Source: Gerris lacustris (Eukaryota; Arthropoda; Insecta; Hemiptera; Gerridae). From it: 64,000 bases of DNA. The DNA lies in NCBI GenBank assembly GCA_951217055.1, contig OX578277.1:107636514-107700513 (forward strand), read 5' to 3'. The translations under genes and the position numbers were made by a program. Positions 23,262 to 34,369 of this stretch are shown here, piece by piece (position 1 is the stretch's first letter; the number at the start of each line of letters is the position of its first letter). Under the pieces are notes generated by a model. The model searched no databases and was not told the DNA's origin. It saw only the letters and a program-made list of their open reading frames with translations.

Positions 23262-23763
23262 TACTACGTTCACACATCGTTTTGGAAACGGGTTTGAAAA
23301 CGATCCGCTAGTTCAAAACGCTGTACGAACGGAGATCGACGGATCGTATCGGTTTAGATCCGATCCACCAAAAATACGTGATCGGAACGGGGGATCAAAT
23401 TCAAAACGCTCGTGTGAACAGGTCGTGGAGGGGATCGAGGTTTCAGGTTATTTTACTCTTTTCCACTTTTTAAGTTCTTTGTTTTCGTGAGCTTCCGTTT
23501 CTTTTTTTTTAACTGCAAAAACGTTTTTAAACAAAAGTTAAAACTATAAAGAACCTGTAAAAACTTTTAATAACGTGTAAATAAAATGTAAAAATTCGCG
23601 GACATATTGGGTAACAAGAAAGAAGGTTTTACTCGTGACGTCACCGTTACGAGATTTCGAAAACAAATATTTCGATCACCTGTATTTTTTGTTGTAAGAA
23701 AGCGTATCGTTTTGAAAACGAATTGGATCCGAAACGCTTTCAAAACGATGTGTGAACGTAGTA
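23262..23763. mobile_element. ~502-bp TIR element inserted in the 70-bp array
   Basis: Inverted ends of at least 22 bp, starting TACTACGTTCACACATCG at the left and complementary at the right (23742-23763). Aligning the flanks to intact array units restores the unit only if ATA is duplicated (a 3-bp target duplication). Three-base duplications suggest PIF/Harbinger, but ATA is not its usual TWA site. Subterminal CAAAACG/CGTTTTG motifs repeat inside. The short open frames inside show no transposase motif, so it is non-autonomous. Confidence 0.8.
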
Positions 23764-24305
23764 ATATAAAGGTTATAACCTACCAATAAGGTTTGCAATT
23801 AATAGTTATGTATTGAAATGAGTTGAAACCGAGATATAAAGGTTATAACCTTTCTATAAGGTTTGCCACTGATAATAATCTATTAAAGTAACTTTGAAAC
23901 CAAGATATAAAGGTTATAACCTACCAATAAGGTTTGCAATTAATAGTTATCTATTGAAATGAGTTGAAACCAAGATATAAAGGTTATAACATTTCTATAA
24001 GGTTTGCCATTGATAATAATCTATTAAAGTAAGTTTGAAACCAAGATATAAAGGTTACAACCAACAGGAAGTGTTTTCAATTGATCATTTTAAATGAAGA
24101 TATAAAGGTTATAACCTACAAATAAGGTTTGCAATTGATATTTATCTATTGAAATGACTTTGAAACTAAGATATAAAGGTTATAACCTACTAATAAGGTT
24201 TGCAATTCATAGTTATCTATTGAAATCAGTTTGAAATGAAGACATAATGGTTATAACTTACAAATAAGGTTTGCAATTGATATTTATCTATTGAAACGAG
24301 TTTAA

Positions 24306-24659
24306 GGCTCTACCGCCTTTTGAGGTTAGAAAAAACAATAAAATTAAAATTTTATTAGTTCTAAGCAATATATCAAAAATCTAAGTACAGGCTTCATTCG
24401 CAATTTTAATTCTGCACAATTTGAGCCCTATTTGAACTCCCTACGATAAATAATACTGGCACCATTTCAATACAACGATAAAACTAGTTGTATTGAAATA
24501 GTTGTAGTATTTATTGTAGTAGAGAGTTGAAATAAGGCTCAAATTGTGCAGAATTAAAATTAGGAATGAAGCCTGTACTTAGATTTTTGATATCTTGCTT
24601 ATAGAACCAATAAAATTTTCATTTTAATGGTTTTTCTAACCTCAAAGGGCGGTAGAGCC
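24306..24659. mobile_element. 354-bp foldback element, TTAA target
   Basis: Almost the entire element is an inverted repeat with arms of about 170 bp, beginning GGCTCTACCGCC and ending GGCGGTAGAGCC. It is flanked by TTAA on both sides (24302-24305 and 24660-24663). It disrupts one unit of the 70-bp array, and removing it with one TTAA closely restores the unit. TTAA duplication is typical of piggyBac-type transposition, although the end sequence does not resemble CCC-type piggyBac ends. Confidence 0.8.
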
Positions 24660-24889
24660 TTAAAAACTAAGATATAAAGGGTATGACCTACTAATTAGGT
24701 TTGCAATTCATAGTTATCTATTGAAATTAGTTTGAAACTAAGATTAAAAGGTTATAACCAACTAATAAGGTTTGCAATTGATAATGACAGATTGAAATGA
24801 GTTTGAAACTAAGATATAAAGGTTATATTATAACCTACCAAAGGTTTTCATCAATATTCTTTGTATAGTGAAATAATTATATCTCATTT

Positions 24890-25265
24890 ACCAGCGTGAA
24901 AATGGTGTGTAATTATAATTTAAAATTTAGGTAGAGAATTTTTGGGTATATTTTAACACATAAACCAATAAAGAATACAAAATTTAAAAAAGCATAATAT
25001 TTGGAACCTTCTCATCAGTAGCTTTCATTTGATACCCCACTCTCAAAAATTGTTATCACCACATTTTTACGAATTGCGCATGGGCATATTAAATTTTTAT
25101 CTTATTTATATTTTTCCTATGTATGGGCCAAATAGTTACCCAAGTATTTTAATTTCAACTTATTAACATAAACTTTTCGGGAGATATGAACCTAAGAGTG
25201 AAGGACTGACAGACACATCACCCTCGGCATAAGGGTTTCGAGACGGATCTACGAAACCTAAAATA
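24890..25265 (+). mobile_element. Repeat D copy
   Basis: Shares with 44187-44477 and 58400-58671 the sequence of blocks TTTCATTTGATACCCYACTC, ACGAATTGCGCATG, ACACATCACCCTCGG and an end like GATCTACGAAACCTAAAA. It is moderately diverged. Confidence 0.7.
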
Positions 25266-25396
25266 GAATATTGCTACATTTGTTTTCAAAAACTAACTTT
25301 TAGAATCTGAGTTAAATGGTGTTTTAGTTTATTCTCCTTTATTTTATTTTCATTAATGAAATATAAAACAATTTTCTTATTTTTCTTGTGAAATTG

Positions 25397-25443
<47 letters not shown>

Positions 25444-27667
25444 AAATAAACGTGTTTCCCTTTCAAACAAATAGGATTCAAAAAGTCGACTTGTTCAAAA
25501 GATGTAAAGAAAAGTTAAGAGAAAAAAATCTCACTACTACTCATTAATTCATTAGGCTAATTTAAGAATTTCCTATTAGCAAAGTATAACTTAAAAAAAA
25601 AAAACATTTTTGTAATTTAAAAAATCTTAAAAAACGATGAACAAACATTTTTTAAGTGACAAGAAAATGCCTCAACTTTTCATTAATCTACTCTTTACAT
25701 TCTATTATGGTTTTTAATTTACTTTTTGTTTAGAGATATTTTTTTCAGAAACATTTAATAAAGTCCTGGATAGACTTATTTGTAGTAATTTATAAATTTT
25801 TAAATTACTGTCGAGCTTAATCAGATAAAAAAGGGATGTATTCAATAATTGTCAATAATATATTCATTAATAAGTAGGTGTTACGCCACAATTCAATTAT
25901 TTATTTTCATACTTTTTCCAACAACTGTCACTAATTGTACACGTGTAGAAACATATCATTTTCCCCCTAGGGATAAAATTTTAGAAAATCCGTATTGACA
26001 GATATGAATATAAGTTAGAAATTATTATAGTATTTATACAGTCGTAGATTTTTTTTTAGCGTTTTAAAGAAGTGGAGATAATTATGTTAGTAAAGGTTTA
26101 GGCATGGTTATATGTATGATTTATAAACTACTGTCTTCTTTAGGTGTTTAAAAAATATATCGAAATATTTTGACATTTTCATGTTTAGGCTATGGAACAT
26201 AAGTCAAAAACGTTACGTTACTTTTAGCTTAAAAACTCAGAAAAGTATAACAAGGAGTTATACTTATAAAAGCTATAGGATGTGTGTAATCCAGTCTCCA
26301 GCTGTTGGGCCTCCCTCCACCGCACGTCATAGGGCCGAAGAAAGTCGAAAAGATTTATACGTGTGACAGGGAGTTAGGAAAGTATAGGGGGTTGACATCA
26401 ACCCTCAGCCCTCTCGGCCCTACCTAGTATGAAGGCATATTAACAATTCGTAGAAGGCGCGAATTTTTTTTTAATTCAGTCGTTTGTAATCAAGCCGCGG
26501 CAGTGCCGGTGTGGAGATAAGAATAAAAATTATCTTCCATCTACTTTTATCAATTACTTGAATAAATTACCGATTTTATTTCATTTTCTGTCGGTAGTTT
26601 ACGCAGAGCGAAAACATGAAAATGTCTCACTGTCTTGCGGACTCGCATGCAAGAAGTTTTTCACTGCGATTGAAAACATATTTTGTTAACAGTTCTTATT
26701 AAAGAAATTTTCACAAAACATAAAATATTGTCTTTAGCTTCTTCTACAACTTTGGTTTAATACATTTGTTATAAGAAATAAAATTTGAATTTTGTTATCT
26801 TTTTAGAAGACCCGTTTTCCGCCTCATATTGAGCTACCAAAAAGTTCTATAGCCTATATCACCCGCAGAATTGAGCTTAACATTGTGCCCTAAAACCAAC
26901 AAAATATGTTCAGCCGTTTGGACGTGATTGACGCACAGACATAACATTTGCTAAACTTAAATTCATTATCAGGACTACTCATTTAGTAAAAATAGAAAAT
27001 TTGAGCCCAATCGGATAAATGTACAGACACCATTCCAATCTTGTACATATTTAAGATTATTACATTACATAAAGCATTTTGTAATGTGGTGAGAGTAGTC
27101 TGCGGGAATGACCTCTTCTGTATTAGAATCCAAAGGTATCTGAAGTTTAATCATTATCAACCACAATAGAAAGAATGCGCTATTGTCGAAAGACTTGAGC
27201 ATTTCAGGTTCAATTGTTGCCATTGTACAGTTTTTTTTTTTTAATTCTGTTTTTTATCGTGGTAGTGTTTTAATGAAAAGAAGCCTTAGTAGTGAAAGGG
27301 CTTTTACTTTGATGCACTACTACTTAATAATATGTATCTGCTTACGAAAAAGCACAGCGTCCATATATAATGTATCTTATCAGTAAAAACTGCATAAAGC
27401 TAAGTGATAATACAAGAACTTCACTGCATAAATGCAAAAGAAAGTATATTTTAACTTTCTAATATTTAGAACAATACATTGTGTCTCAAAATAGAGTATC
27501 CAAAGAAAATATTATCTAATTTTTGGGTTTTCGAAAAAAAAGTAAATAAAATCATGCTTGTTATTTCTTAAACCTCTAAAAAGGATATTTTATTTATTTT
27601 ATGTCTGGGGTGTTTAGATTTTTAAATTTTTTTTAAAAAAAAACATTCAAGAGTAAACTACTCTTAT
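25266..27667. other. AT-rich intergenic DNA
   Basis: Contains a (TA)n run at 25400-25439 and a GC-rich patch at about 26281-26440 (CCTCCCTCCACCGCACGTC ... CTCTCGGCCCTACC) of unknown origin. The short open frame over that patch has no recognisable domain. Nothing else was recognised. Confidence 0.4.
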
Positions 27668-27798
27668 TGCTTCCGAGCTTACCGAAGGTAACGGAAGCAT
27701 TGTGTCCACTTTTGAGAACGAAAAACTTTTATGCCTCCGATTTTAAAAATTCCAAGACAGAAATCCGTTTCAGACATCAGGGAACATTTTTGGTTCCG

Positions 27799-27830
<32 letters not shown>

Positions 27831-28240
27831 GGTCTGTGTGTCCGTGAATCGTGAAACGTGCGACGATAACTTGAGTAAATGTTGCCCGATTTTGATGAAA
27901 TTTGGTAGACATGTTTATTTCACCAATGCTCAGGTCGAGTTCGTTGGACAACGTTATCCGTTCAAGCGTTCACGCGCAGCGCTCGCGTAAACGTGAACTT
28001 CAAATTTAAAATTGGAATTTTTGGTCGGGAAAAAAATCAAACCTTATCTATTCAATGAGACGAACATTTTTTTCAAATACAATTTTTTAGTAAAACCTAC
28101 AGCGACACCCCTATAAAGTGTTAAAGATCGCTAAAAAATGTTAATTGTTCTTACACAATAAACAATATAACAATAAAGTAATAAAGCTTTAATGTTAATA
28201 TAACAATAAAGTACATGATAGGATGCGAGGAAGCTATGTG
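27668..28240 (+). mobile_element. Repeat A, best full-length copy (~573 bp)
   Basis: Left end TGCTTCCGAGCTTACCGAAGG with an internal repeat CGGAAGCATTG. It continues through CAGACATCAGGGAAC, a (TCTG)n tract at 27799-27833, TTTGATGAAATTTGGTAGAC and AGTTCGTTGGACAACGTTATCC, and ends ATAGGATGCGAGGAAGCTATGTG. No terminal inverted repeats or coding capacity were found, and the superfamily is unassigned. An almost colinear copy lies inverted at 60885-61448. Confidence 0.85.
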
Positions 28241-28513
28241 GTTTTCAAGGTATTGAAAAATATGATTAGGTAAAGTGGTTCAGAATTGCATAAAAACGTG
28301 TAAATATTATATTATTTTATGAAAATAACTTAAATTACTTACAAATCAAGTAATAAGCTAATAGGTGGGCTCACACTTAGGGGATTTTCAAATTATCTAT
28401 TCCCCCCGTCCGGTTAATATGTCATTCCCCGGATGTGTCCCACATATCTGGCTTGCCGCAGACCAAACCTGTAAATGCCCACAAACGTAAACATATCATC
28501 TGCCGCTTTTCCG

Positions 28514-29180
28514 AGTTTACACGATCCAAGTATACTTGTTCCAAGTAACTTTGATCAAATCCACTTGGTCCAAGTGTTTGTGGAACTTTGAAGTAAGGTT
28601 TACACGATCCAAGTATACTTGATCCAAGTAACTTTGATCAAATCCACTTGTTCCAAGTGTTTGTGGAACTTAGAAATATGGTTTACACGATCCAAGTATA
28701 CTTGTTCCAAGTAACTTTGATCAAATCCACTTGGTCCAAGTGTTTGTAGAACTTAGAAGTATGGTTTACACGATCCAAGTATACTTGTTCCAAGTAACTT
28801 TGATCAAATCCACTTGGTCCAAGTGTTTGTGGAACTTTGAAGTAAGGTTTACACGATCTAAGTATACTTGTTCCAAGTAACTTTGATCAAATCCACTTGG
28901 TCCAAGTGTTTGTGGAACTTTGAAGTAAGGTTTACACGATCCAAGTATACTTGTTCCAAGTAACTTTGATCAAATCCACTTGGTCCAAGTGTTTGTGGAA
29001 CTTAGAAGTATGGTTTACACGATCCAAGTATACTTGTTCCAAGTAACTTTGATCAAATCCACTTGGTCCAAGTGTTTGTGGAACTTAGAAGTATGGTTTA
29101 CACGATCCAAGTATACTTGATCCAAGTAACTTTGATCAAATCCACTTGGTCCAAGTGTTTGTGGAACTTTGAAGTAATGA
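28514..29180. repeat. 83-bp tandem array, eight units
   Basis: Units begin TTTACACGATCCAAGTATAC and recur every ~83 bp with very few differences. Each unit contains several TCCAAGT / ACTTGG motifs in both orientations and near-palindromic dyads (AAGTATACTT, CACTTGGTCCAAGTG). Confidence 0.93.
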
Positions 29181-29681
29181 TTACAGGAACAAAGTATACT
29201 TGGTCCAGTAGTGGAACTTTGATACACGATAAAGTAGAAGTAAAATGTTTTCCCTCTAGAACTTTTCAGTTAAATTGTACATATAAACAGTAAATATAAA
29301 CATTTTTAGTCTCGTGACTGGCAGTGTATATGTTAGGTCTTGTTTCTGTAGTGGTTCATTACTATACTCAGAACAGCTTAATAATTATTAGTCCGATTTA
29401 AATGAAATTTAGATGGTAGACCATGTTTAGCACATGTTTAATCCCACAATTATTTCAACCGACTGCGACCATTGTTCCTTCTTTAGCAAGTGAACAAACT
29501 TTTTCTTATTATAAACCCATAATATATGAAGAAATTTAATGATTTCTTGAAAGAAGCCCACAGAAGATGCCATCCGTTTATTCATTCAATTTTGAATAAT
29601 ATAATAAGTGTGACCCTACTGAGAATTGAAATCGCGTTAATTTATACTCATATGATCTATATACTATACTCATGTGATCAA
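29181..29681. other. Intergenic DNA
   Basis: No gene recognised. A short block at about 29385-29420 (GTCCGATTTAAATGAAATTTAGATGG) matches internal repeat A sequence. The last 45 bp contain the ATACTCAT minisatellite motif that continues at 30295. Confidence 0.4.
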
Positions 29682-29683
29682 TA

Positions 29684-30290
29684 CAGGGTGTCCCAACTAA
29701 TATGGAACAGCGAAATATCTCCGGAACAATGATAGATAAAAAGATGCGGTTTTCAGGGTTCGATAATGGCTAGTATAAATGCGCTTTTAGAACAAGTGCT
29801 GAACATTTTCTGTGATTAGCAAAAGTGTGTGCAATTTACATCATAGAAAAAATGTGAATAGGAAGCCATATTTCTTTGATTAGATTTGGATTCTATGGCT
29901 AGCAATAACAATATTTTACTCGGAAATTTTTCACTCCAAGCAGTCCGTCTAGAGAGCCTGCTATAATTGAAACTTTAAGTCCATTTTACAGCTAAACTAA
30001 TGGCTTTAGGAAAAAATTTCATTTTTTTCCGTAAATTCTAAATCAATTCTTAAAAACATGCATTATTGATATTTCTTTCACGTTTTGAGCCCCGCTGTAC
30101 ACTTTTTTGTCAAAATACAGACCAATATTAAGCATTTTTTCTAAAAGAGCATATATATATATATATATATATGCACTTTATAGCCATATAAAATAGCTAT
30201 AAAGCCATTTTCGAACCCTGAAAGCCGTATCTTTCTAACTAGCACGGTTTCGGTGATATTTCGCTGTTCCATATTAGCTGGGATACCCTG
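29684..30290. mobile_element. Repeat C, complete mariner-like foldback (607 bp)
   Basis: Ends CAGGGTGTCCCAACTAATATGG and the complementary ...CCATATTAGCTGGGATACCCTG. It is flanked by TA on both sides (29682-29683, 30291-30292). The inverted terminal region extends about 80-100 bp (CGAAATATCTCCGGAAC / CGGTGATATTTCG). A (TA)n run at 30151-30172 lies inside. It has no transposase and is inserted into the ATACTCAT minisatellite. TA duplication with CAGGGTGTCC-type ends fits the Tc1/mariner superfamily. Confidence 0.85.
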
Positions 30291-30294
30291 TATA

Positions 30295-30388
30295 ATATAC
30301 TCATTATCATCTATATATTATACTCATCATCATCTATATATACTCATTATCATCTATATATACTCATTATTATCTATATATACTCATT

Positions 30389-30474
<86 letters not shown>

Positions 30475-30570
30475 TATATATATATACTCATTAACATCTA
30501 TATATACTCATTAACATATATATATATATACTCATTATCATCTATATATACTCATCATCTATATATACTC
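30295..30570. repeat. ~20-bp TATATACTCATTATCATCTA minisatellite with (TA)n core
   Basis: ACTCATTATCATCTATATAT-type units on both sides of a ~80-bp TA run (30392-30471). Related units also sit left of the repeat C insertion (29640-29680). Confidence 0.88.
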
Positions 30571-31977
30571 AGATCTGTTTAAATTTATATGATGCTGTTA
30601 CATAATCATACATTCTGTTTTTCAGTGTTTCCGTCTACATTTTTTTAAATCAACATATTATCTTGTATAAACAGTCCCGTATTCAATTACATAAAATTTC
30701 CTTGTGCGTACAATTTTAAAATTGAAAAAATAGTTGCGACCCCACTAGAAATGTAAATTTGTCCAAACATATATATATATTTTTAATTCCCAGTCGGTCA
30801 CATAATATCTATAAAATATATTTTTTTATATCACTAAAGATGTCGAGATTACTTAATTATTTGAATACATATTATCTCTTTGAATATTAATACTGAATAA
30901 ATTTGTAAGGGAATTTCCTCTTTAATTATAATTTGAGTAGAGTAAAGTCCGTTTATTTTCCATATTTAAAAAAGAAAATATACATTTTTCTCCAAAAAAT
31001 CCTTATGTCTTTTCTTAATATTTCTTCTTTTTTCATGGAAACCCTTTAACGGATTATATTAAAAAAGATTTTCTTTAAGGAATTCAGGGTATTCAGATGT
31101 TTGAATGGGGATTTAATTTCCATTTTAGCTGTAACCACCCTTGCGCATGGCTAAAACATTCCAACCCCCCCCCCCCCCTCCTCCTCGTCCATTGACTAGA
31201 AACCTTATCTCGGCAGATTCTTAAACTGGAAATACTCTAAACGTAAAGAGAAATCCAGAATGTTAATTTTAACTGTAAAAATCTTGGTAATGAAATATTC
31301 AAATTTTTGAAAAATATGCAAATATAATTCCTACAATCCAAAATCGTATCATTATTAAAATCGAGTAGAGTCCCGACGACAACGCACCTCAAAATGATTT
31401 GATATTGCTAAGCTAAGGCAACCATATTGATTCCAATAAAAAATGTTTTATTTTGATTTCTTGGTCTTCAAATAGATATTTAATAACTTATCAATAAATA
31501 GATCTAAATTAATTTAAATTGAAATTTTTGTTGTTCTGTTTTGTTAGTCATAGTTCAATCTCTGTACATAACTCATTGTGTGTGAGATATGAATTCTAAT
31601 TTAATTTTACATAATGGAACTTCATTTAAGTTTTGAAACAATTAATTATGAATATTTTTAACATGTATTACATCATAAATTAATTTCTGTGATTGTAACA
31701 AATATTAATTTTTCCAATTTTATTTTATTTTTAAGATTGACGAAATTAAGAAGTGGGATTTATAAAGCATTGCTTTTTAATTGATGAACTGACAAATAAA
31801 TTTTATTTTATTTATTTTTGCACAATGGAAATAAGTATATTGTTAGTACAAAATTTATTGGTTTATAACTATAATTATATACTTTTTACATCAGATATTT
31901 TTGTTTATATATTATTTTTTAATTTGTTATGTTAGACAAATGTGTACACTAAATATAAATGTAACTATATAAATATA
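30571..31977. other. AT-rich intergenic DNA
   Basis: No gene recognised. A C-run (CCCCCCCCCCCCCCTCCTCCTCG type) lies at about 31166-31188. Confidence 0.4.
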
Positions 31978-33004
31978 CAGGGTGGTCCAAAAGTCTGGTC
32001 CAAAAACGGTTTGAGATAAATTAATGAAACTTGGGGGATCTCTACCATGCAAAGGGAAGTTTGTTTTCATGCAATCACCCACTAGGGGCAACCACCCACT
32101 TTGCCCCCAGGCCACCCAACTTCAGAATTTCAAATTGGAATGTATATTTTTGATAGCATATTTGGATTCTATAGTGAAAAATAATAAACTTTTACTTGAA
32201 ACTATTTTTTCTATCTCCAATATTTTGCCCCATGATAGCAACATAGCAAGATAGCAAAGATGGCAACATAACCCTTCCGATAATACGTTGTAAAATCTAA
32301 ACGGTTAGAGATAAATTAATGAAACTTAGGGGATCTTTACCATGTAAAGGGAAGTTTGTTTTCATGCAATCGCGCAGTAGGGGCAACCTCCCATTTTGCC
32401 CCCAGACCACCCAACTTCAAAATTTTAACTTGGAATGTATATTTTTGATAGCAGATTTAGATTCTACGGTAAAAAATAAAAATATTTTACTTCTAACTTT
32501 TTTTTCTATCTCCAATATTTTGCCCCCTATAGGGGGGCAAATGTATAAAAATCGTAGATTTCAGCGCCTGGGGGCAAAATGGTGGTTGCCCCTAGTACGC
32601 GAGTGGATAATTACACACTTCCCTTTACATGGTGCAGATCCCCCAAGTTCCATTACTTTATTTCAAACGGTTTAGATTTTATAACGATCTAAGTGTTATT
32701 TTTTTACTATTTTGGAAGGGTTATTTTGCTATCTTTGCCCCCCTGTAGGGGGCAAAATATTGGAGATAGAAAAAATAGTTTCATGTAAAAGTTTATTATT
32801 TTTCACTATAGAATCCAAATATGCTATCAAAAATATACATTCCTATTTGAAATTCTGAAGGTGGGTGGCCTGGGGGCAAAGTGGGTGGTTGAGTGGGTGG
32901 TTAAAACAAACTTCTCTTTGCATGGTAGAGATCCCCCAAGTTTCATTAATTTATCTCAAACCGTTCAAAAGTTAAGAGGGGGGGGGGACTTTTGGACCAC
33001 CCTG
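31978..33004. mobile_element. 1.03-kb long palindromic element, TA target
   Basis: Ends CAGGGTGGTCCAAAAGTC and its complement, with TA flanks (31976-31977 and 33005-33006). Arms pair over most of the length. The left arm holds two direct versions of a block (32010-32250 and 32290-32520: ATTAATGAAACTTRGGGGATC ... CTCCAATATTTTGCCCC), mirrored at 32545-32690 and 32700-32960. No real protein: the open frames follow the repeat. Ends and target suggest a Tc1/mariner-type non-autonomous element related to, but distinct from, repeat C. Confidence 0.85.
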
Positions 33005-34369
33005 TATAATGTAGATTTTTGTCTGATCTAAAATTAAAAAATTTTCAGGCTTGATAATGTCCCAAAGTAGGGACGAAATATCGCAAAAAACGTAGTTGGT
33101 TTTTATTATTACCCCTGTACCCCTGAAGACCTAAAAAAGAAAACTTAATTAAATAGGGAATATACAAGGGAAAATATTAAATAAATTATATATTATTGGG
33201 ACGTAAGAGTGAAGCAAAAGTAAAGAAGCTAGGTGCTACATTAATTAACAGACTATAATATTTGTTACTCTTCGTCGACAACATGATAATATTACACGTC
33301 AGCAACTTCAGGGGTGCCTACCTCCCCTAAGCTCTATGACGCAACCCCTCCCCCCCCAAATTTTTTGAGATAAGTTAATACATACGCATCTTCTTCGGTT
33401 TATGTTATTTGGTAAAATATAAATACTTTACCTGAACGTATCAAAAATCTTATTGTAAACTTAAAGTGAAGAAAAATGTTATAAAACTCTTGATTTGAAT
33501 AAATGACAAAAAAGAAAGGAAAGTCTCAGTGTAACAGAAATGAGAGGACAAGTAATTTTACTTCGTGATGTTGATAAAGCAAATGCATCAATATTTCGTT
33601 TGAGGAAATTGAATCTAATACATCTTTTAATTTACCATTAATTTAGAAAGCCATGTGCCTCCCATCTTCCATCCATGTGCCGTCTGTCTTTGATTACTCT
33701 AACTCTGCTCATTGCTTAATCAGCCGAACCACTAGCAGGGCCATTGAGAGGATTTCCAGGCCCCTGGGCAAGTTAGCATCTGGGCCCCTTTGGACAAATA
33801 ACGGAGGGGGGTCCGGGGGTCCTCCCCCGGAGAATTTTTGAAAATTGAAGTGCAAAAAGATGAGTTTTAAGGATTTCTGAGGGCAAGATTGTCCTTACAG
33901 GAACAGAACTGAGAAAAATATTTATCATCACATCCACCCCCCCCCCCCCCAAAAATGGAAAAAAGTGCTATTTACTACCCCCCCCCCCCCCCCCCCCAGT
34001 CTGCGTCATACTCTGTGGGCACCCCTGAGCAACTGCGCATACCTCTATTAACTCTACAAATATTATGATGGGATATTCTTCTTCTAGTAATCTAACCCTT
34101 ACAATTATTGTACATTAATAACTCCCTGACAAGACATTTAGAATCATTATAATAAGCGAATGATGGAGGAAGGTAAAAAACAAAGTGTGTGATATACGTC
34201 AACGTGTAAAGTGGTGAAAATATATTCGTTAGGATGTGTTCATATCGAAAATCGAACTCGATATTAAAACAGTGTGCCATGATTGTTTTAATCTTTTTGA
34301 ACGTTTTGATCTTTTTTGTGCTGAAATAACTTTTATTGGACTTTTTGAAAAACTTTTTTTTTGGAATTT
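33005..34369. other. Intergenic DNA with GC-rich hairpin and poly(C) runs
   Basis: At 33813-33830 the hairpin CCGGGGG-TCCT-CCCCCGG resembles 5915-5931. Poly(C) runs lie at about 33933-33949 and 33979-33998. The phrase AGGCTTGATAATGTCCCAAAG at about 33047 resembles common TE-associated 3' sequences but is not diagnostic. No gene recognised. Confidence 0.45.

Larger units (their letters stand above)
23172..24860. repeat. ~70-bp tandem array interrupted by two elements
   Basis: Unit of about 70 bp containing AAGATATAAAGGTTATAACC, AATAAGGTTTGCAATT and TATCTATTGAAATGAGTTTG, with roughly 14-15 copies. Two elements inserted into single units (23262-23763 and 24306-24659). Because neighbouring units give the pre-insertion sequence, both target duplications can be read directly. 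Confidence 0.9.

Noticed and set aside
28514..29180. CRISPR-like array
   Set aside because: The whole 83-bp unit is repeated with no variable spacers; eukaryotic context.
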